From positions 269,001 through 333,000 of the forward strand of contig WBZZ01002865.1 in assembly GCA_019918135.1 (NCBI GenBank): 64,000 nucleotides of DNA. The letters run 5' to 3'. This stretch comes from Paulinella micropora. Taxonomy: Eukaryota > Cercozoa > Imbricatea > Euglyphida > Paulinellidae. Numbering within the stretch: position 1 is the stretch's first letter; each line of letters starts with the position of its first letter. Below, piece after piece: positions 19,202-30,175 of this stretch. Position numbers and translations under genes: made by a program. Under the pieces are notes generated by a model that saw only the letters and a list, made by a program, of their open reading frames with translations, had not been told where the DNA came from and ran no database searches.

Positions 19202-21400
19202 TCACAACCCAGGGTCACCGTTGCCTGCGTGGTCGAGAGAAATAAACCAACCAAAGACCATAAAAAATGGCCAAATAAGTAGCACCACCAAAGCCAGCTT
19301 TGTCAACGTTATTAACTTCCGTAGGTTTTTAGTTTTGCGATGCCGCAGACAGCTGCGAACGCATTCGCGATTTTTCTTACAACACAGACAACAGGCGCGC
19401 CGGCGTTTATTGTGCTGGTTGTAGGACACACAACAGGCGCGCCGGCGGTGACCGTTGCTTAGCGAGCGGTACCCCCAGCCACTGTCACACGGAGCGCAGA
19501 ATTCGGACGGCCGAACCTCCCACATAACGCAGCAGCACCAGCATAGTAACCCCAAGAGCACTGGAAATACGACCAGATAGACGCTAAGGCCAATGGTTGT
19601 TTGAAGAATCGGACCATCATGGGCTTGCCAGCGCAGTTCTAGCGACTGTCCGGACACCTGGGCATTAGCCAACAAGGTCCGTCCGCGCCATTTCCAACTT
19701 ACGTTGCTGCTGGCTATGTTCTGGGAGAAATTGCTAAAGTCGCCGTGCAGGTTGGGGTGTCCTACAACCAGCGCCCAGACTTGCGCGTGCCCGCGGCCCG
19801 AGCCGGCACAGATCTCCTTGCCGCATGGCGTAAGGACCGCGGCGTACGCGGACGTCTTGGGCTCACGAAACAGAAACCAGCGGTGGCCCTTGGAGTCTTT
19901 CACGCAATATCGCTCTGGCTCCTCGTGCCCCCGAGCTGTAGCAACCACAAGCTGCACTCCGCTGTGTTGTAGGTGCTCGGTCAGAGCCACATCGACGCTG
20001 CGCCTGAAGGCCACCAGTGCCACGTGCTGGCTCTGGTTAACAAACGGCAGGTTGTTCGAGCCGGACCCGTGGCGCGTCACCAGCCGCCCACCCCTCGCGA
20101 GCTTGCCGCTCGCGAGCCAGAGCTCAGTGTGCCCAAGCCCCGCCGACAGCGGCCGCTGCTGCCAGCCGCGGAACCCTGGGTGGTAGCGCTGGAACGAACC
20201 TAGCGACGAGTTGCCGTACCGCCAAAGCCGGCAGATGGCGTGCAACAGCGAAGACCCCGTCACTTCCCGCAGCAGCCAGCCCGCATCATTGGTCACCAGG
20301 TGCGACGACCAATCCCGCCAAAACTTGGCCCAAACAAACTGGTGGTTGTCCCACAGCTGCCAGTGTTGCAGAAGCCGGAACGTGTGCTCGCTGGTTGTCG
20401 GGCCCACGTACGCGCCCATGCTCCAGCCCATCGCAGTCAGATCCCACTCGTCCAGTGGCTTCTCCTCCAATCCGGTGGAGAAATTTTCCAACGCCCGTCT
20501 CTGCTCGTCCGCCGGCCTGCCAATGGTAAACTGCTCGTCCAGCTGCAACAGACGAGGCTCACCCGCGACCCCCCCAAACAAATCTAGCTCCGTCAGCAAA
20601 AGCACAAAAGCCGTGCTTTGGTATAAACTGAAATTGCGCGCACTGCCGTCCCAGACGCCCGCAAAGTCGCCGTACAGGTCGCGCCGAGGTCCGCTGAGCA
20701 GGACCAGATTCCAAGACAAGGCCTCGGGCGGGCCTTGGTAGCGCATCTGGGGCACGGGCCACATGCCTACCTCGTTGCTGTATTGCCTTAGCTGACGCAC
20801 TAGCGCCTGCACACAGCCGGCCGCGAGCGCCCTGATTTCTGTCTCGCGCTCGTCAGTCAGATCGTACAAATTCACGAGCCCGAACAACGTCCAAGGCGAG
20901 TAAACACCGGAAGCAAATTCATAAAACCCGACCGCCTGCTTTTCGCGCAGGTAGGCCAAGGTACGTTTTTTCCAGCCCACAGGACAGCGCGGGGGTGCCC
21001 AACCTAGCCTGCACAGCACCGGAGCCGCCGAACTCCAAAGCAGGATATGGTTTTCGCTGTGGAACACCGAGCGTGTGTCCCCGGCTGTAAACCATAAGCC
21101 CTGTAACGAAAACAGCGCCTCTCCCAGCACGCTCTGGTTGAGCGCGGGCTGGCAGTGAAGAATGCGCACAGCACTAGCCAGCATGAAATCTGCCTTGGGG
21201 CTTGTACGAACCTCCAGGGCTAGTGCCGCTAGCTGCGCGGGCGGTAGCGTCCGGTTGTGGCAGGACAGAACGAGCAGGTCCGCCCAGTACCTGGTGTCGT
21301 TTCGCCGCGTACCTTGATCATAGTTAGCTAGCAAAAGCCTTGTGACCACCTCCCTCCTGTATTGGAAACCCGTTGCGGAATCTTCGTGCAATAGATCCAT
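19202..21400 (-). CDS. Large membrane-anchored protein with toroid-like ectodomain, 732 aa
   Basis: Starts at ATG 21400 and is intact. The first 580 residues look like a helical toroid followed by a beta-rich domain. There is a conserved-looking SENHILLW motif near residues 117-124, which recalls the (E/S)NH motifs of alpha/alpha-toroid polysaccharide lyases/heparinase-like folds. Many N-x-S/T sites (NRT, NQS, NFS, NSS, NVS) suggest glycosylation in the secretory pathway. A hydrophobic span at about 600-627 is followed by a very Cys/Arg-rich segment (CCVSYNQHNKRRRACCLCC) and a second span at about 700-725. There is no clear N-terminal signal peptide. Probable virion-surface or infected-cell-surface protein acting on or binding glycans, by inference. 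Its neighbours are a small membrane protein and a glycosyltransferase. Confidence 0.65.
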   Translation of the reverse strand: MDLLHEDSATGFQYRREVVTRLLLANYDQGTRRNDTRYWADLLVLSCHNRTLPPAQLAALALEVRTSPKADFMLASAVRILHCQPALNQSVLGEALFSLQGLWFTAGDTRSVFHSENHILLWSSAAPVLCRLGWAPPRCPVGWKKRTLAYLREKQAVGFYEFASGVYSPWTLFGLVNLYDLTDERETEIRALAAGCVQALVRQLRQYSNEVGMWPVPQMRYQGPPEALSWNLVLLSGPRRDLYGDFAGVWDGSARNFSLYQSTAFVLLLTELDLFGGVAGEPRLLQLDEQFTIGRPADEQRRALENFSTGLEEKPLDEWDLTAMGWSMGAYVGPTTSEHTFRLLQHWQLWDNHQFVWAKFWRDWSSHLVTNDAGWLLREVTGSSLLHAICRLWRYGNSSLGSFQRYHPGFRGWQQRPLSAGLGHTELWLASGKLARGGRLVTRHGSGSNNLPFVNQSQHVALVAFRRSVDVALTEHLQHSGVQLVVATARGHEEPERYCVKDSKGHRWFLFREPKTSAYAAVLTPCGKEICAGSGRGHAQVWALVVGHPNLHGDFSNFSQNIASSNVSWKWRGRTLLANAQVSGQSLELRWQAHDGPILQTTIGLSVYLVVFPVLLGLLCWCCCVMWEVRPSEFCAPCDSGWGYRSLSNGHRRRACCVSYNQHNKRRRACCLCCKKNRECVRSCLRHRKTKNLRKLITLTKLALVVLLIWPFFMVFGWFISLDHAGNGDPGL

Positions 21401-21487
21401 TTAAGGAGAAACAGCGAGAGAGAGAGAGAGAGAGATAGATAGAGAGAGGGAGGTGAGAGCGGCGGGCGAGGGGGAGGGGAGAGAGGG

Positions 21488-21545
21488 GGGCGCCAAGAAA
21501 GTACAAAAAGACAATGTAATAAAAAAGTCTCGACAAAGGATAAGG
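21488..21545 (-). terminator. 3'-end element between two same-strand membrane genes
   Basis: On the minus strand: CTTTGTCGAGACTTTTTTATTACA, read in two parts as CTTTGTCGAGAC and TTTTTTATTACA, then TTTTGTACTTTCTTGGCGCC. It is followed by a CT-rich tract running up to the ATG at 21400. It sits after the small membrane gene (stop at 21585) and before the toroid-like gene, showing the usual order of stop, element, pyrimidine tract, next start. Confidence 0.6.
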
Positions 21546-21584
21546 GGGAAAGACGCGCCATTGGAATTTTGTACGAAGTAGTCT

Positions 21585-22004
21585 CTATATTATATAGCAA
21601 TGAACTTGAGCCGAAAGTGCGAAAACGGTAGTGGGAATCGTAAGGACACACGTCACAGAAATTAGACAAGCAATAAAAGCGCGGTGCCCGAGCCGCGAGC
21701 AGCGCGCCGCTTGTCCAGCCTCGTCGCCGTTTGTTGTGACTGTGTAGGGAGAGCTTGTTTTTGCTCTAGAGTAATTCGGAGTGGTTTCCTCGTTGTCCGA
21801 CTCCTCCTCCTCCTCCCTTTCTTCGTCCTCCTGTGCGCAACGGCCACAGCACATACAAATGAAAAAAAGCGAGACCCACCCAAGAATGGTGACCAAGCTC
21901 AACGCCAAGAAGCTCTTGGGAAGGCCCGCGGGTTTACCAAGGAACTCATACTCAAGCTCGCAAGGGTTTGTGCCCTTGCATTCAGCCAAGAATTCAAAGG
22001 TCAA
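21585..22004 (-). CDS. Small two-span membrane protein (5' end uncertain)
   Basis: The reliable part has a hydrophobic span (SFLALSLVTILGWVSLFFIC), a strongly acidic segment with EEREEEEES, and a second span near the C-terminus (FIACLISVTCVLTIPTTVF). There is no ATG at the left of this frame. Hydrophobic protein-like sequence continues upstream in the same frame for about 40 codons, so the start lies beyond 22004 and the frame may be interrupted about once. A nearby ATG at about 22103 begins a signal-peptide-like stretch. Likely an envelope or ER protein. No family recognised. Confidence 0.5.
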   Translation of the reverse strand: MTFEFLAECKGTNPCELEYEFLGKPAGLPKSFLALSLVTILGWVSLFFICMCCGRCAQEDEEREEEEESDNEETTPNYSRAKTSSPYTVTTNGDEAGQAARCSRLGHRAFIACLISVTCVLTIPTTVFALSAQVHCYII

Positions 22005-22370
22005 ACTCAGAGTAACAACCAGAATAGCCGGGAAGTAGATCTGCTCTCGACGATTGGGCTTCGAACAACTGCGGCAGTGCCAACAAAAAAAAACTCCAAG
22101 ACATGTTTCGTTTTCTTTTTTGTCTTAGCGAGAGCAGGCGGGCGGAGGGATCAGAGAAGGAGGCGCGCTCACAACCCGCGTCGAACGTCCAACTAAGAGA
22201 GGGGAAGGGAGAGAGAAGGGAAGGGGAGGAGGGAAAACGGGGGGGGAGGGGGAGGAACGGAGTTAGCACAAAAGCCAAGGGGGGGGGGGGCTTTCAATCC
22301 CTTTCCTGCCATAATCAAAGTACAACCCCTTTCCTGCAGCGCTGTGCCCGACGGGGTAGTTTTCCAAAGA
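22005..22370. other. Divergent intergenic region
   Basis: The left third is the probable 5' part of the leftward small membrane gene. The remainder is purine-rich on the plus strand (AGGGGAAGGGAGAGAGAAGG), followed by a G-run at 22280. It would hold the promoters of the two divergent genes. No motif is clear enough to name. Confidence 0.4.
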
Positions 22371-23388
22371 ATGCGTGCTGGCATAGTACTACTAGTTCTG
22401 TGTGTTTGGGACGCTGGAGCCTTACGTACTCCTTGGGGCGAAAAGAACTGCAGTGAGTGGCTGTCGGAGCTAGGCTCGGGGCTGCCAGGGCGCGGAGAGG
22501 GCGCCTGCCAAGTCCCGCGGATCCTGCACCAATTCGTGCCGCGCACGGCGCCGAACACGGACTTGTTGTCTGTGTATCTGGACAGCAGCGCGCGCTGGGG
22601 CGGCCTGTACCATGGCTGGAAGTACTTGGCATGGAGCCCAGCGCAGCGGGAGTGTGTCTGGACACAGGCACAGCTGACGACTGTGGCGAGCCTCGACGAG
22701 ATCGACGAGTTTGTGAAGTATCTGGTGCTGTTGCGTTTCGGGGGTGTGTTTGTGGACCTGAACCTAGGAGCCAAAGAAGTAATTGCGGAGCTGGTGCAGG
22801 GGCATCCTCGCCAAATACAAGCCTTGCTGTCGCTGGGGACGGGCGTGTTGGCGGCCTCATGCGCGGGCAGCGAGATTACGTCGAGGATCGTGGACTGGCA
22901 GCGTCAGGAACTGCAGCGAGAGGAAGTGGAGTGGCACGGGGCCGACCCCAGTTCGACCGCCGGGCAGGCCGCGCTCGTTGCACAGGGCCGCCTCGGAGGC
23001 GCTGGCCGCTTTCTTGTACGAGCGCGGGCTGGACAGCGAGCCGGGGACAAAGCAGGACGGAGACGGAGCCTGGCTTCTCTTTGCTGCCGACCCTGGACAG
23101 CCCCCGTTGTCGGCGCTACAAAGGCTTGTACCCGAAACCTCGTCCCCAGCGGCGATGACGGCGTTGGAACCGGGCGCACGCACTCCTGGTTTCATGCACT
23201 TTGCCGGTTTTAGTAAGGGCGAGATGGTTTATGTGGTAGTCGCGCTGGCTTTGTTCTTGGCCTTAATATTAATATGTGTATGGTACCTCCGCCGTCTGGG
23301 CTTGCCCGAGCCCAGAACGGCTGAGGTACAGTTTGCGGCGGTAGAGGGTTATTGCGACGAGGAGGAGGAAACCAAGAACTCGCTCTAG
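22371..23388 (+). CDS. DXD-type glycosyltransferase (GT32-like), membrane-anchored, interrupted
   Basis: ATG at 22371 opens a signal-peptide-like sequence (MRAGIVLLVLCVWDAGA). PRILHQFVP matches the first strand motif of the Gly_transf_sug/OCH1-like family (IPKIIHQ), and a W...YLAWSP segment follows. FVKYLVLLRFGGVFVDLNLG near residues 115-134 matches the R/K-Y-x-x-L-x-x-x-GG-V/I-Y-x-D-x-D motif, with Asn in place of the last Asp. The C-terminus has a transmembrane span (VYVVVALALFLALILICVW) and an acidic tail. The frame is interrupted about once. The family transfers sugars in the Golgi or ER, and the changed DXD may weaken catalysis. Together with the toroid-like protein it suggests a glycan-handling surface group. 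Confidence 0.7.
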
Positions 23389-23769
23389 TAATCATTATTA
23401 AAATGTGTTGTTCTCTTACCACATAGTGCATTTTGAAACAGACACAACAACATTACAAAGGATCTGTCCCTGGCCTGCAGACACAAACACAAAGTAAAGA
23501 AACACAACACACAACACCAAACGCTCACCAGAAGCTTCCTCTGCGCTACCGTGCCGGTTGTAGCTCTCTTTGTATTTTTCATTCGTGTGACAGAGGGAAA
23601 GGGCAGCAGAGAAGCAGAGAGGCGGGGCGAGGGGGAGGTGAAGGAGAGAGAAAGGGGAGGGGAGGGGGGGGGGAAGGCTTTGTCCTTTCCTTCCCCTCCC
23701 TCCTCCACTCACCTTTGCTTTGCCCCTTCGCTTTCCCTTTGTAGAAAGACGGCAAATTTGAGAAAAAAA
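23389..23769. other. Upstream region of the first F-box/leucine-rich gene copy
   Basis: AT-rich start, then a purine-rich stretch and a CT-rich tract. It ends with CTTCGCTTTCCCTTTGTA, which is also found directly upstream of the second copy at 37810, so this short block is a likely promoter/leader. No gene seen. Confidence 0.45.
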
Positions 23770-25956
23770 ATGTCTCACAGAATTTTTGATCTCCCAGACG
23801 ACATTTGCGAGCAGCTAACAACCTTGTATCTCAGACCGGAGGGCGAGGCGTTGCTTTATGCAACAAACCACAACTACCCGCTAAGAAAACTAGGCGGCGA
23901 GAGGGCGTCTGCGCTGCTGGCTTCCATGCTGCTTCACTTTTATTACAACGGAGAATTCTTGTCCCTGCAAGATAACCAGGCAGAGCTTCTCAGCCGGATC
24001 GCGGAGGACGGCAAAATACGTATAACCCCTCTGCCTGTCCCCCAACCTCGCCGCGGGACAAAGAGCGATTATTCTTCCTTGTGCGTCTTCAGCACGTGAA
24101 AAACCGCAGATTCTGCTGCGGCCCCCTTCTCAGACCAGTTAGAGTTAAAAAGTCTCGGCCTGTACAGAGACAAGTGGGATTTAAAAAGTCTAGCCCTGTC
24201 CGGAGACGACGCGTCCAACCGGAACAAGCACACGATTCTCACCAAAGAGAATGGGAAGTACTTTCCTTTGGCAAGGCACGAGCTTTTGAGCTTACGCATA
24301 AAGCACCTGTGCTTGCATAACCTAAAGCTTCGGCTAGAAAAGGAGGAAGCGCTGGTCATAAAGAGATGCCTCCATGAGGAGCTTTGCTTTGTGCACCTCA
24401 GGCTCAGGCTGTCGAAGAGGAACGCTCTCAAGTTGTACGACTGTTTCAATCTCAAGCGGTTTGTTTTTAGCCAGCACCCGGACGACGAAAAGGCTGCGGC
24501 CTTGGACGGTTTTGCACTGCGAGTGGACGAATGCCCAAAGCTGCGGAGAGTCGAGGCAAGCGCGGCGCTACCCAGATCCCGTGTTGACCCAACGCTACAA
24601 GCCTCTACCCTGCAGCTTCTAGAATCGGGCAAGGAGGGCGAGGGCGTGGATATCTACGCCGCCGGTGTCTGGGATGTATCGGTTGCGTATTGTTATGCCA
24701 AGATCCTCAGCCTCTATCGTTTAAAAGACAGGGCGCCTTTGACATACGTTGGTCTGAGTGTAGAGTTCTGCTCTGAACTAGAGCAGGTCAGCTTACCACG
24801 CGACCTGAACCTCGTAGAGGAGGGTAAATTGGAATTCAGCGATTGCGACCAACTAGCCAAAATCGCTTTGCCCGAACTACTGCGGTGCCAAAAGTCGGAC
24901 CTTTTCTTCGATAGCTTGGCTAGCCTCAGCGAGCTCAGCCAGCCCGCGCTCTGGGAGATCACGGGCGATGGGTACAAGGCCAAATTTGTATCTTGCCATA
25001 AGCTTGAAACTATCGGATTACCAACCCACCTCGCATGCCAGAAAGCCTCCGTTGAACTTGATGGATTGAATGAACCCCGCGAGATCGTTCTCCCCGCGCG
25101 CTTTGGGCCAGCTGCTCTCGGCCTCGGTGGTTCCGCGGTCGAGGGCAGCTGTCTCAGACTCGAAGTCGAATCCTGCCCTCGGCTCCAAAGTATTCGCACG
25201 GCCAGCGCACCTGCGACAAAAGTTAAACAACAACGACCCGATCGTACAGAGCTCCGTGTTTCCAGGTTTTCAAGCGCCCACGAGGAGGTAAAGGGGGCGG
25301 CAGACCTAGAGATCCTAGCCGCGGGGGTCCGCATGGATATTGAGGTATTCCACAGTGACATAAAAACTCTTTTCCTCAGTCCAGACCAAAGGAAGATGAA
25401 GTATCTTACCCTAGACATCAGAGACTGTCAACTGCTAGAACAAGTTCGCTTGTCGAAGGAGGTCAGCCAAGAAAAGTTTTATGCCCTTATTGTGGATTGT
25501 AAACAGCTGAAGAATTTTATTCTGCCCCAGCTCCTGTGCAAGGAGGCGGAACTGGTATTGGGTATTTTAGAAAATCTTCAAAGCCTTTGTTTAGAGAGCG
25601 CCAACTGGGAGGTTTCCAACTTGCTGAAGATACTAACAAGCATTTGTCACAAGCTCGAGACCATCCGCCTACCTAAAAACATCCGGTGCCAGAAAGCAGA
25701 GCTTCGTTTCGAAGGCTTGCCGCTCTTGAAAGATTTTTCTATGCCCGAAGGCTGGAATATCAGCCAAGAGCTCAAGGTGACTTTCTACGAATGCCCCGGT
25801 TGACAGAGCTTTACCGTACCGCCGGGCTTCAAATGCGGCGGGAAGTTCACCTTGGATTTTTCGGGGAACATTAACAAGCCTAAACTTAACCTGCCCAAAC
25901 TTTCTTTGCCAACGAAATGGTGCAAAAGATTGGATGTGCGTCGGCCAAAGCACTAA
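23770..25956 (+). pseudogene. Broken copy of the F-box-like/leucine-rich gene
   Basis: Paralogue of the intact gene at 37851-39857, matching over its whole length with the same start (MSHRIFDLPDDICEQL) and the same C-terminal end (KWCKRLDVRRPKH-like). Broken in about three places. It also carries a block of about 100 bases (around 25500-25640) that the intact copy lacks, so the two differ by an insertion or deletion as well as substitutions. Long open stretches remain, so the loss is fairly recent. Confidence 0.85.
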
Positions 25957-28900
25957 AGACAAACCCCCCCTCTCTTTTCCTTCTCCCTCGCCCTTCCCCC
26001 TCCCTCTCTTAGTTTTCAGCGTCAAGTGTAAAACCGTCTAACTTTAATTCAGCGTATTTTACAAAATCTTGGAGCCGGACCGGCCAATAAATGGGCGTAT
26101 TTCTTAATCAAGCGGCTACTGTAACCAATAGCACAACAAGATGTCAAATTTCTGCCGGTTCAGGGGGTAATTGCTGGCTACGGAACAGACATGTATGCAA
26201 CCTAGTCGTTGGTATTGAAAACGCGTTTATTAAAAAAAGTCGGTATAGACCACACGTTGTGCCTTTCTTTGGCCGACGCGTTCGGAATTTGCAGAAAAAT
26301 ATACCACCAAAAACTCAGCACATCCTTAATATACAGCACAGGGGGAGGAGAGAGGGAGGGGGAAGAGAGAGGGAAAGGAGAGGAGAGAGAGGAGGGGAGA
26401 AGAGCGAGGGAAGGGGTGGAAGACGGAATGAGCTAAAACCCCCGTCCGAGAACTACTAGAAGAGAGAGAGAGGCGGGGGAGAATTTTCATGGTTTCCACC
26501 CATGCACTTATCTGAGAACGAGCAGCACACTCCTCCCCTTGTGCGCCGTCCGAGAAGGAGCAGCGGTGTGAGGGAAGGCGGCAAGGAGAAGGGAAGGGGG
26601 GAGGGGCGCGCTGAAAAAGTACAATTCTTTTTAATTAAATTTCGACTGTCTTAGGCTTTGGGCAACCGAGGGCTAGCAAATGGACGGGGATAGGATAGAA
26701 GGAGGGGGCAAGACAGAGGGAACGGGGAGGAGAGATGGAGAGGCGAAAGAGATGGGGGGGAAGGGGGGGGAGCGCCCCCCCCCCCTGTATTCAGAAATCC
26801 TTTTTGCCATCTCCCCTTGCCCTCCCCTGAGCCCAGGGGGCTCAAGGAGCAAGGGAAAGGGACCCTGTCCTTAGAATTGTCTTGTGCCTCTCTCTGCCCC
26901 CTCCCCCAAGCCCGGGGGGGGGGCTAGCGAATGGAAGAGAAAGGAGAGAGGGGGGGGAGGGAGGGAAGAGAGAGGGACGGGGGAGAAGTTTGTGCACCTA
27001 CACATGCACCTGTATGAGAACGAGCAGCACACCTTCTCACCCCTCATGCGGTCGTCTGGAAAGAAGGAGCAGCGGGGAGAGGGCAGGGGGCGCTGAAAAA
27101 TTTTACGAATGTTTATTAAAGTTCAACAGTCTTAGACTTGGCACCGGAGTGGCTAATAAATGGATAGGGGGGGAGGAAGGAGAGAGGGAGGGGGCAAGAG
27201 AGAGGGAAGGGGCGCGCTGAAAAAGTATAAATTTTTTAAATTAAATTTCGACAGTCTTAGACTTGGCACCGGGGGGCTAGCAAATAGACGAGGGGAGGAG
27301 AGAGGGAGGGGGAAGAGCTACTAGGAGGGGCGGGAGAGGATTTTCATGCTCCCATGCATGCACCTGTCTGAGAACGAGCAGCACACCCTGCCCCCTCCCC
27401 CTCGTGCGCCCGCCTGAGGAGAAGAAGCAGCAGGGAAAGGGAAGGCAGGAAGGAGAAGGAGCGCGCTGAAAAGGTACAATTTTTTTATTAAATTCCGACA
27501 GTCTCAGACTTGGCACCGGGGGACTAGCAGATGTAAGGGATGAGAGAGGGAGGGGGAAAGCGAGAGGGAAGGGGAGGGGGGGGGGGGGAGACGGAATGAG
27601 CTAAACCCCGTCAGAGAACTACTAGAAGAGAGAGGGGCGGGGGAGGTTTTCATGCCCACACCTATGCACCTGTCTGAGAACAAGCATCACACCCCTTCCC
27701 CCCCCCCTCGTGTTCCGGCCTGAGAAGAAGGAGCAGCGGGGAGAGGGAAGGCGGGAAAGTTAGGGAGAGGGGAAGGGGCGCGCTGAAAAAGTACAATTTT
27801 TTTTATTAAATTTCGACAGTCTTAGACTTGGCACCGGGGGGCTAGCAAATGGACAGGGAGAGGAGAGAGGGAGGGGGAAGAGAGAGGGGAGGGAAGGTGG
27901 GGGGAGAGAGGAAGACGGAATGAGCTAAACCCCCCGTCCGAGAACTACTAGGAGAGTGAGGGGCGGAGGAGGATTTTCATGATCCCCACCCATGCACCTG
28001 TCTGAGAACGAGCAGCACACCCCTTCGCTCCCCCCCCCCCCTCGTGCACCCGTCTGAGAAGAAGGAGCAGCGGGGAAAGGGAAGGCAGGAAGGAGAAGGG
28101 AGAGGGAAGGGGCGCGCTGAAAAAGTACAATTTTTTTTATTAAATTTCGACAGTCTTAGACTTGGCACCGGGGGGGCTAGCAAATGGACGAGGGGAGGAG
28201 AGAGGGAGAGGGAAGAGAGAGGGGAGGGGAAAAGAGCGAGAGAAGGGGAAGGGGAAGACGGAATGAGCTAACCCCCCTCGTCCGAGAATTACTAGGAGAG
28301 AGAGGGGCGGGGGAGGATTTTTACACTCATGGAGGAGGGGTGTGCTGCTCGTTCCCACACAGGTGTATAGGTGGGGCATGAAACCCCTCTCTCCTAATAG
28401 TTCATGGACCCTCTCTCCTAATAGTTCTCGGACGGGGGGTTAGCTCATTCCGTCTTCCCCTTCCCCTTCCCTCGCTCTTCTCAACTCCCCTCTCTCCGCT
28501 CCCTTTCCTTTCTCTTTCCCCTCCCTCTCTCCTCATTTGCTAGCCCCCCCGGTGCCAAGTCTAAGACTGTCAAAATTTAATAGAAAAAAATGTGTACTTT
28601 TTCAGCGCGCCCCTTCCCTCTTCCCTCTCCTTCCCGTCTTCGCTTTCCCCGCTGCTCCTTCTTCTCAGACAGATGCATGGAAAAAGGATCAGGCGGGAGA
28701 GGGAAGGGGCGCGCTGAAAAAGTACTTTTTTTTTATTCCAACAGTCTTAGACTTGGCGCCGGGGGACTAGCCAATGGAGGGTGGGGAGACGGAATGAGCT
28801 AAACCCCGTCGGAAAACTACTAGGAGGGAGGGGCGGGGGGAGGGTTTTCATACCCCCCCCCCCCACCTATGCACCTGTCTGGGAACGAGCAGCACACCCC

Positions 28901-29240
28901 CTCCCCCCCCCTCGTGCGCTCGCTTGAGAAGGAGCAGCGGAGAAAGGGAGGGCGGGGAGAAGGGAGAGGGAAGGGCGCGCTGAAAAAGTACAATTTACGC
29001 TGAATTAAATTTCGACAGCCTTAGACTTGGTAGCGGGGGGCTAGCAAATGGACGGGGGAAGAAGAGAGGGAGGAGGCCGAGCCATGGCACGGACAGGACG
29101 CCGTCGGGGCCGTGAGGCCCTTGTACACTTGTTACACATGACCACGGCCCATCCATCCGCCGTAGGATCGTGCTGGAAGCACAGTGCTTCTCCAAAAATG
29201 TAAACCGAACAAAAAATAAAAGTAAAAAAGCCTTTTTGAA
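25957..29240. repeat. Repeat tract: serial units of 3'-end element plus AACGAGCAGCACACC block (copy 1)
   Basis: After the leucine-rich copy comes a 3'-end element (26010-26085), then roughly eight head-to-tail units of about 270-350 bases. A unit consists of GCGCGCTGAAAAAGTACAAT, AAATTTCGACAGTCTTAGAC, TTGGCACCGGGGGGCTAGCA, a GA-rich stretch, GACGGAATGAGCTAA, CGTCCGAGAACTACTAG, then CATGCACCTGTCTGAGAACG and AGCAGCACACC. One unit near 28330-28610 is inverted. A repeat-B copy sits at 29075-29190. No gene is supported. The small frame at 26091-26459 starts with mixed sequence but runs into GA-rich repeat. Confidence 0.85.
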
Positions 29241-29243
29241 ACT

Positions 29244-29507
29244 TTAATAAAACTCAGCTCTGAACTTGACAGTGAAGACATACAGACTGTTCACTGTTCT
29301 TATTCTAAACTCACACTTGTATTTTTCGCCAGTTCGTTCATTTTTGTGTGCAAAACCCATGCAATGTTTTGGCGGTAAATACGATCGTCGGTTCCTTCGG
29401 CGAGTATGTAGGATTCTCAGACGCAGTAGAAAAGAGCAGGGAGGGTCAGCGCTTGGGCTTGGAACATGTCTTACAAACATCAGCCGCCTTCTTTGTTGAC
29501 ACAGCAT
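29244..29507 (-). CDS. Doubtful small frame, present in both duplicated segments
   Basis: Encodes a basic peptide containing RRRNRRSYLPPKHCMGF and KYKCEFRIRTVNSLYVFTVK. The matching frame at 44050-44277 differs by several amino-acid-changing substitutions, so conservation could simply be due to recent duplication. It ends in an AATAAA-rich stretch on the minus strand. No family recognised. Confidence 0.2.
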   Translation of the reverse strand: MLCQQRRRLMFVRHVPSPSADPPCSFLLRLRILHTRRRNRRSYLPPKHCMGFAHKNERTGEKYKCEFRIRTVNSLYVFTVKFRAEFY

Positions 29508-29644
29508 TTAGTTTCGACTGAAGTTCGTCCTGGGTACATTGACCGCCGCCCATTCATCCTTGGGGGGGGGGGGGGAGAGGCGCCAAGAAAGTGCAAAAAA
29601 GAATTCTTTATTAAAGCTCGATGGTCGTACATCGGAGGGCACTG

Positions 29645-29649
29645 AAAAC

Positions 29650-29697
<48 letters not shown>
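29645..29697. repeat. (GA)n microsatellite
   Basis: About 25 GA dinucleotides between two minus-oriented 3'-end elements (29585-29655 and 29715-29765). The same arrangement with a shorter GA run is at 44333-44362. Confidence 0.9.
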
Positions 29698-29698
<1 letters not shown>

Positions 29699-29900
29699 AG
29701 GGGGAGGGCAGGGGCGCGCTAAGAATGTACAGAAAACAATAATAAAATCCTTGACAAAGGTTTTAAGACGCTGAAGCGCAACTTGTACCAACACTGTCAA
29801 AGGGGTCGAGGCAGGTGCGAAAAGTAAGGTGGAAGTCTGTGGCCACTTTTTTTCTTTCCCCTTCTGTTTCTTTGGTTGTCGGGCAAAAAAAAACTGTTTA

Positions 29901-29950
29901 GAAATGGTTTCTGGCCGAGGTCTCTTGTAAGAACCCTGCGCCCGTCGCTC
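29901..29950 (-). pseudogene. Relic of the primase-helicase C-terminal tip
   Basis: Matches 30498-30547, part of the coding tail of the intact primase-helicase, at more than 80 percent of bases by eye. The minus-strand reading keeps ERRAQGSYKRPRPETI against ERRAQGPCKRPWLETI. It lies about 500 bases beyond the end of the intact gene on the same strand, next to minus-oriented 3'-end elements. Confidence 0.75.
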
Positions 29951-30114
29951 CGGGAGGGGGGGCATCCCCCCCCGCCCCCCCCCCCTCCGCCCCTTCAGTC
30001 CGCGCCAGCAAAGCAATTAAAGAACTTTAATTTCTGTTTTAATCATACTATTAGAAGCCTGGACAAAAAAGCTCCTTCTTCTTTCTCGCCAGAGAGAAGA
30101 AAACATTGCAACCC

Positions 30115-30175
30115 CCCAAAAGGTCGTCCCACTGTATTAAATGGAGAGCTTACCAAGTGAAAGCTTTTAATGTTT
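30115..30175. promoter_or_regulatory. Promoter-like block shared with the intact leucine-rich gene
   Basis: Matches 37747-37805, directly upstream of the intact F-box-like gene. Shared pieces are AAAGGTCGTCCC, TGTATTAAATGG or TGTATTTAAAGG, and AGCTTACC.AGTGAAAGCTTTT, an imperfect hairpin. No gene starts downstream here, so this may be the leftover of another copy of that gene. Confidence 0.5.

Noticed and set aside
26460-29200. CRISPR-like array (regularly repeated blocks)
   Set aside because: Repeats are long and spacers are purine-rich low-complexity sequence of uneven length; no cas-like gene is present.
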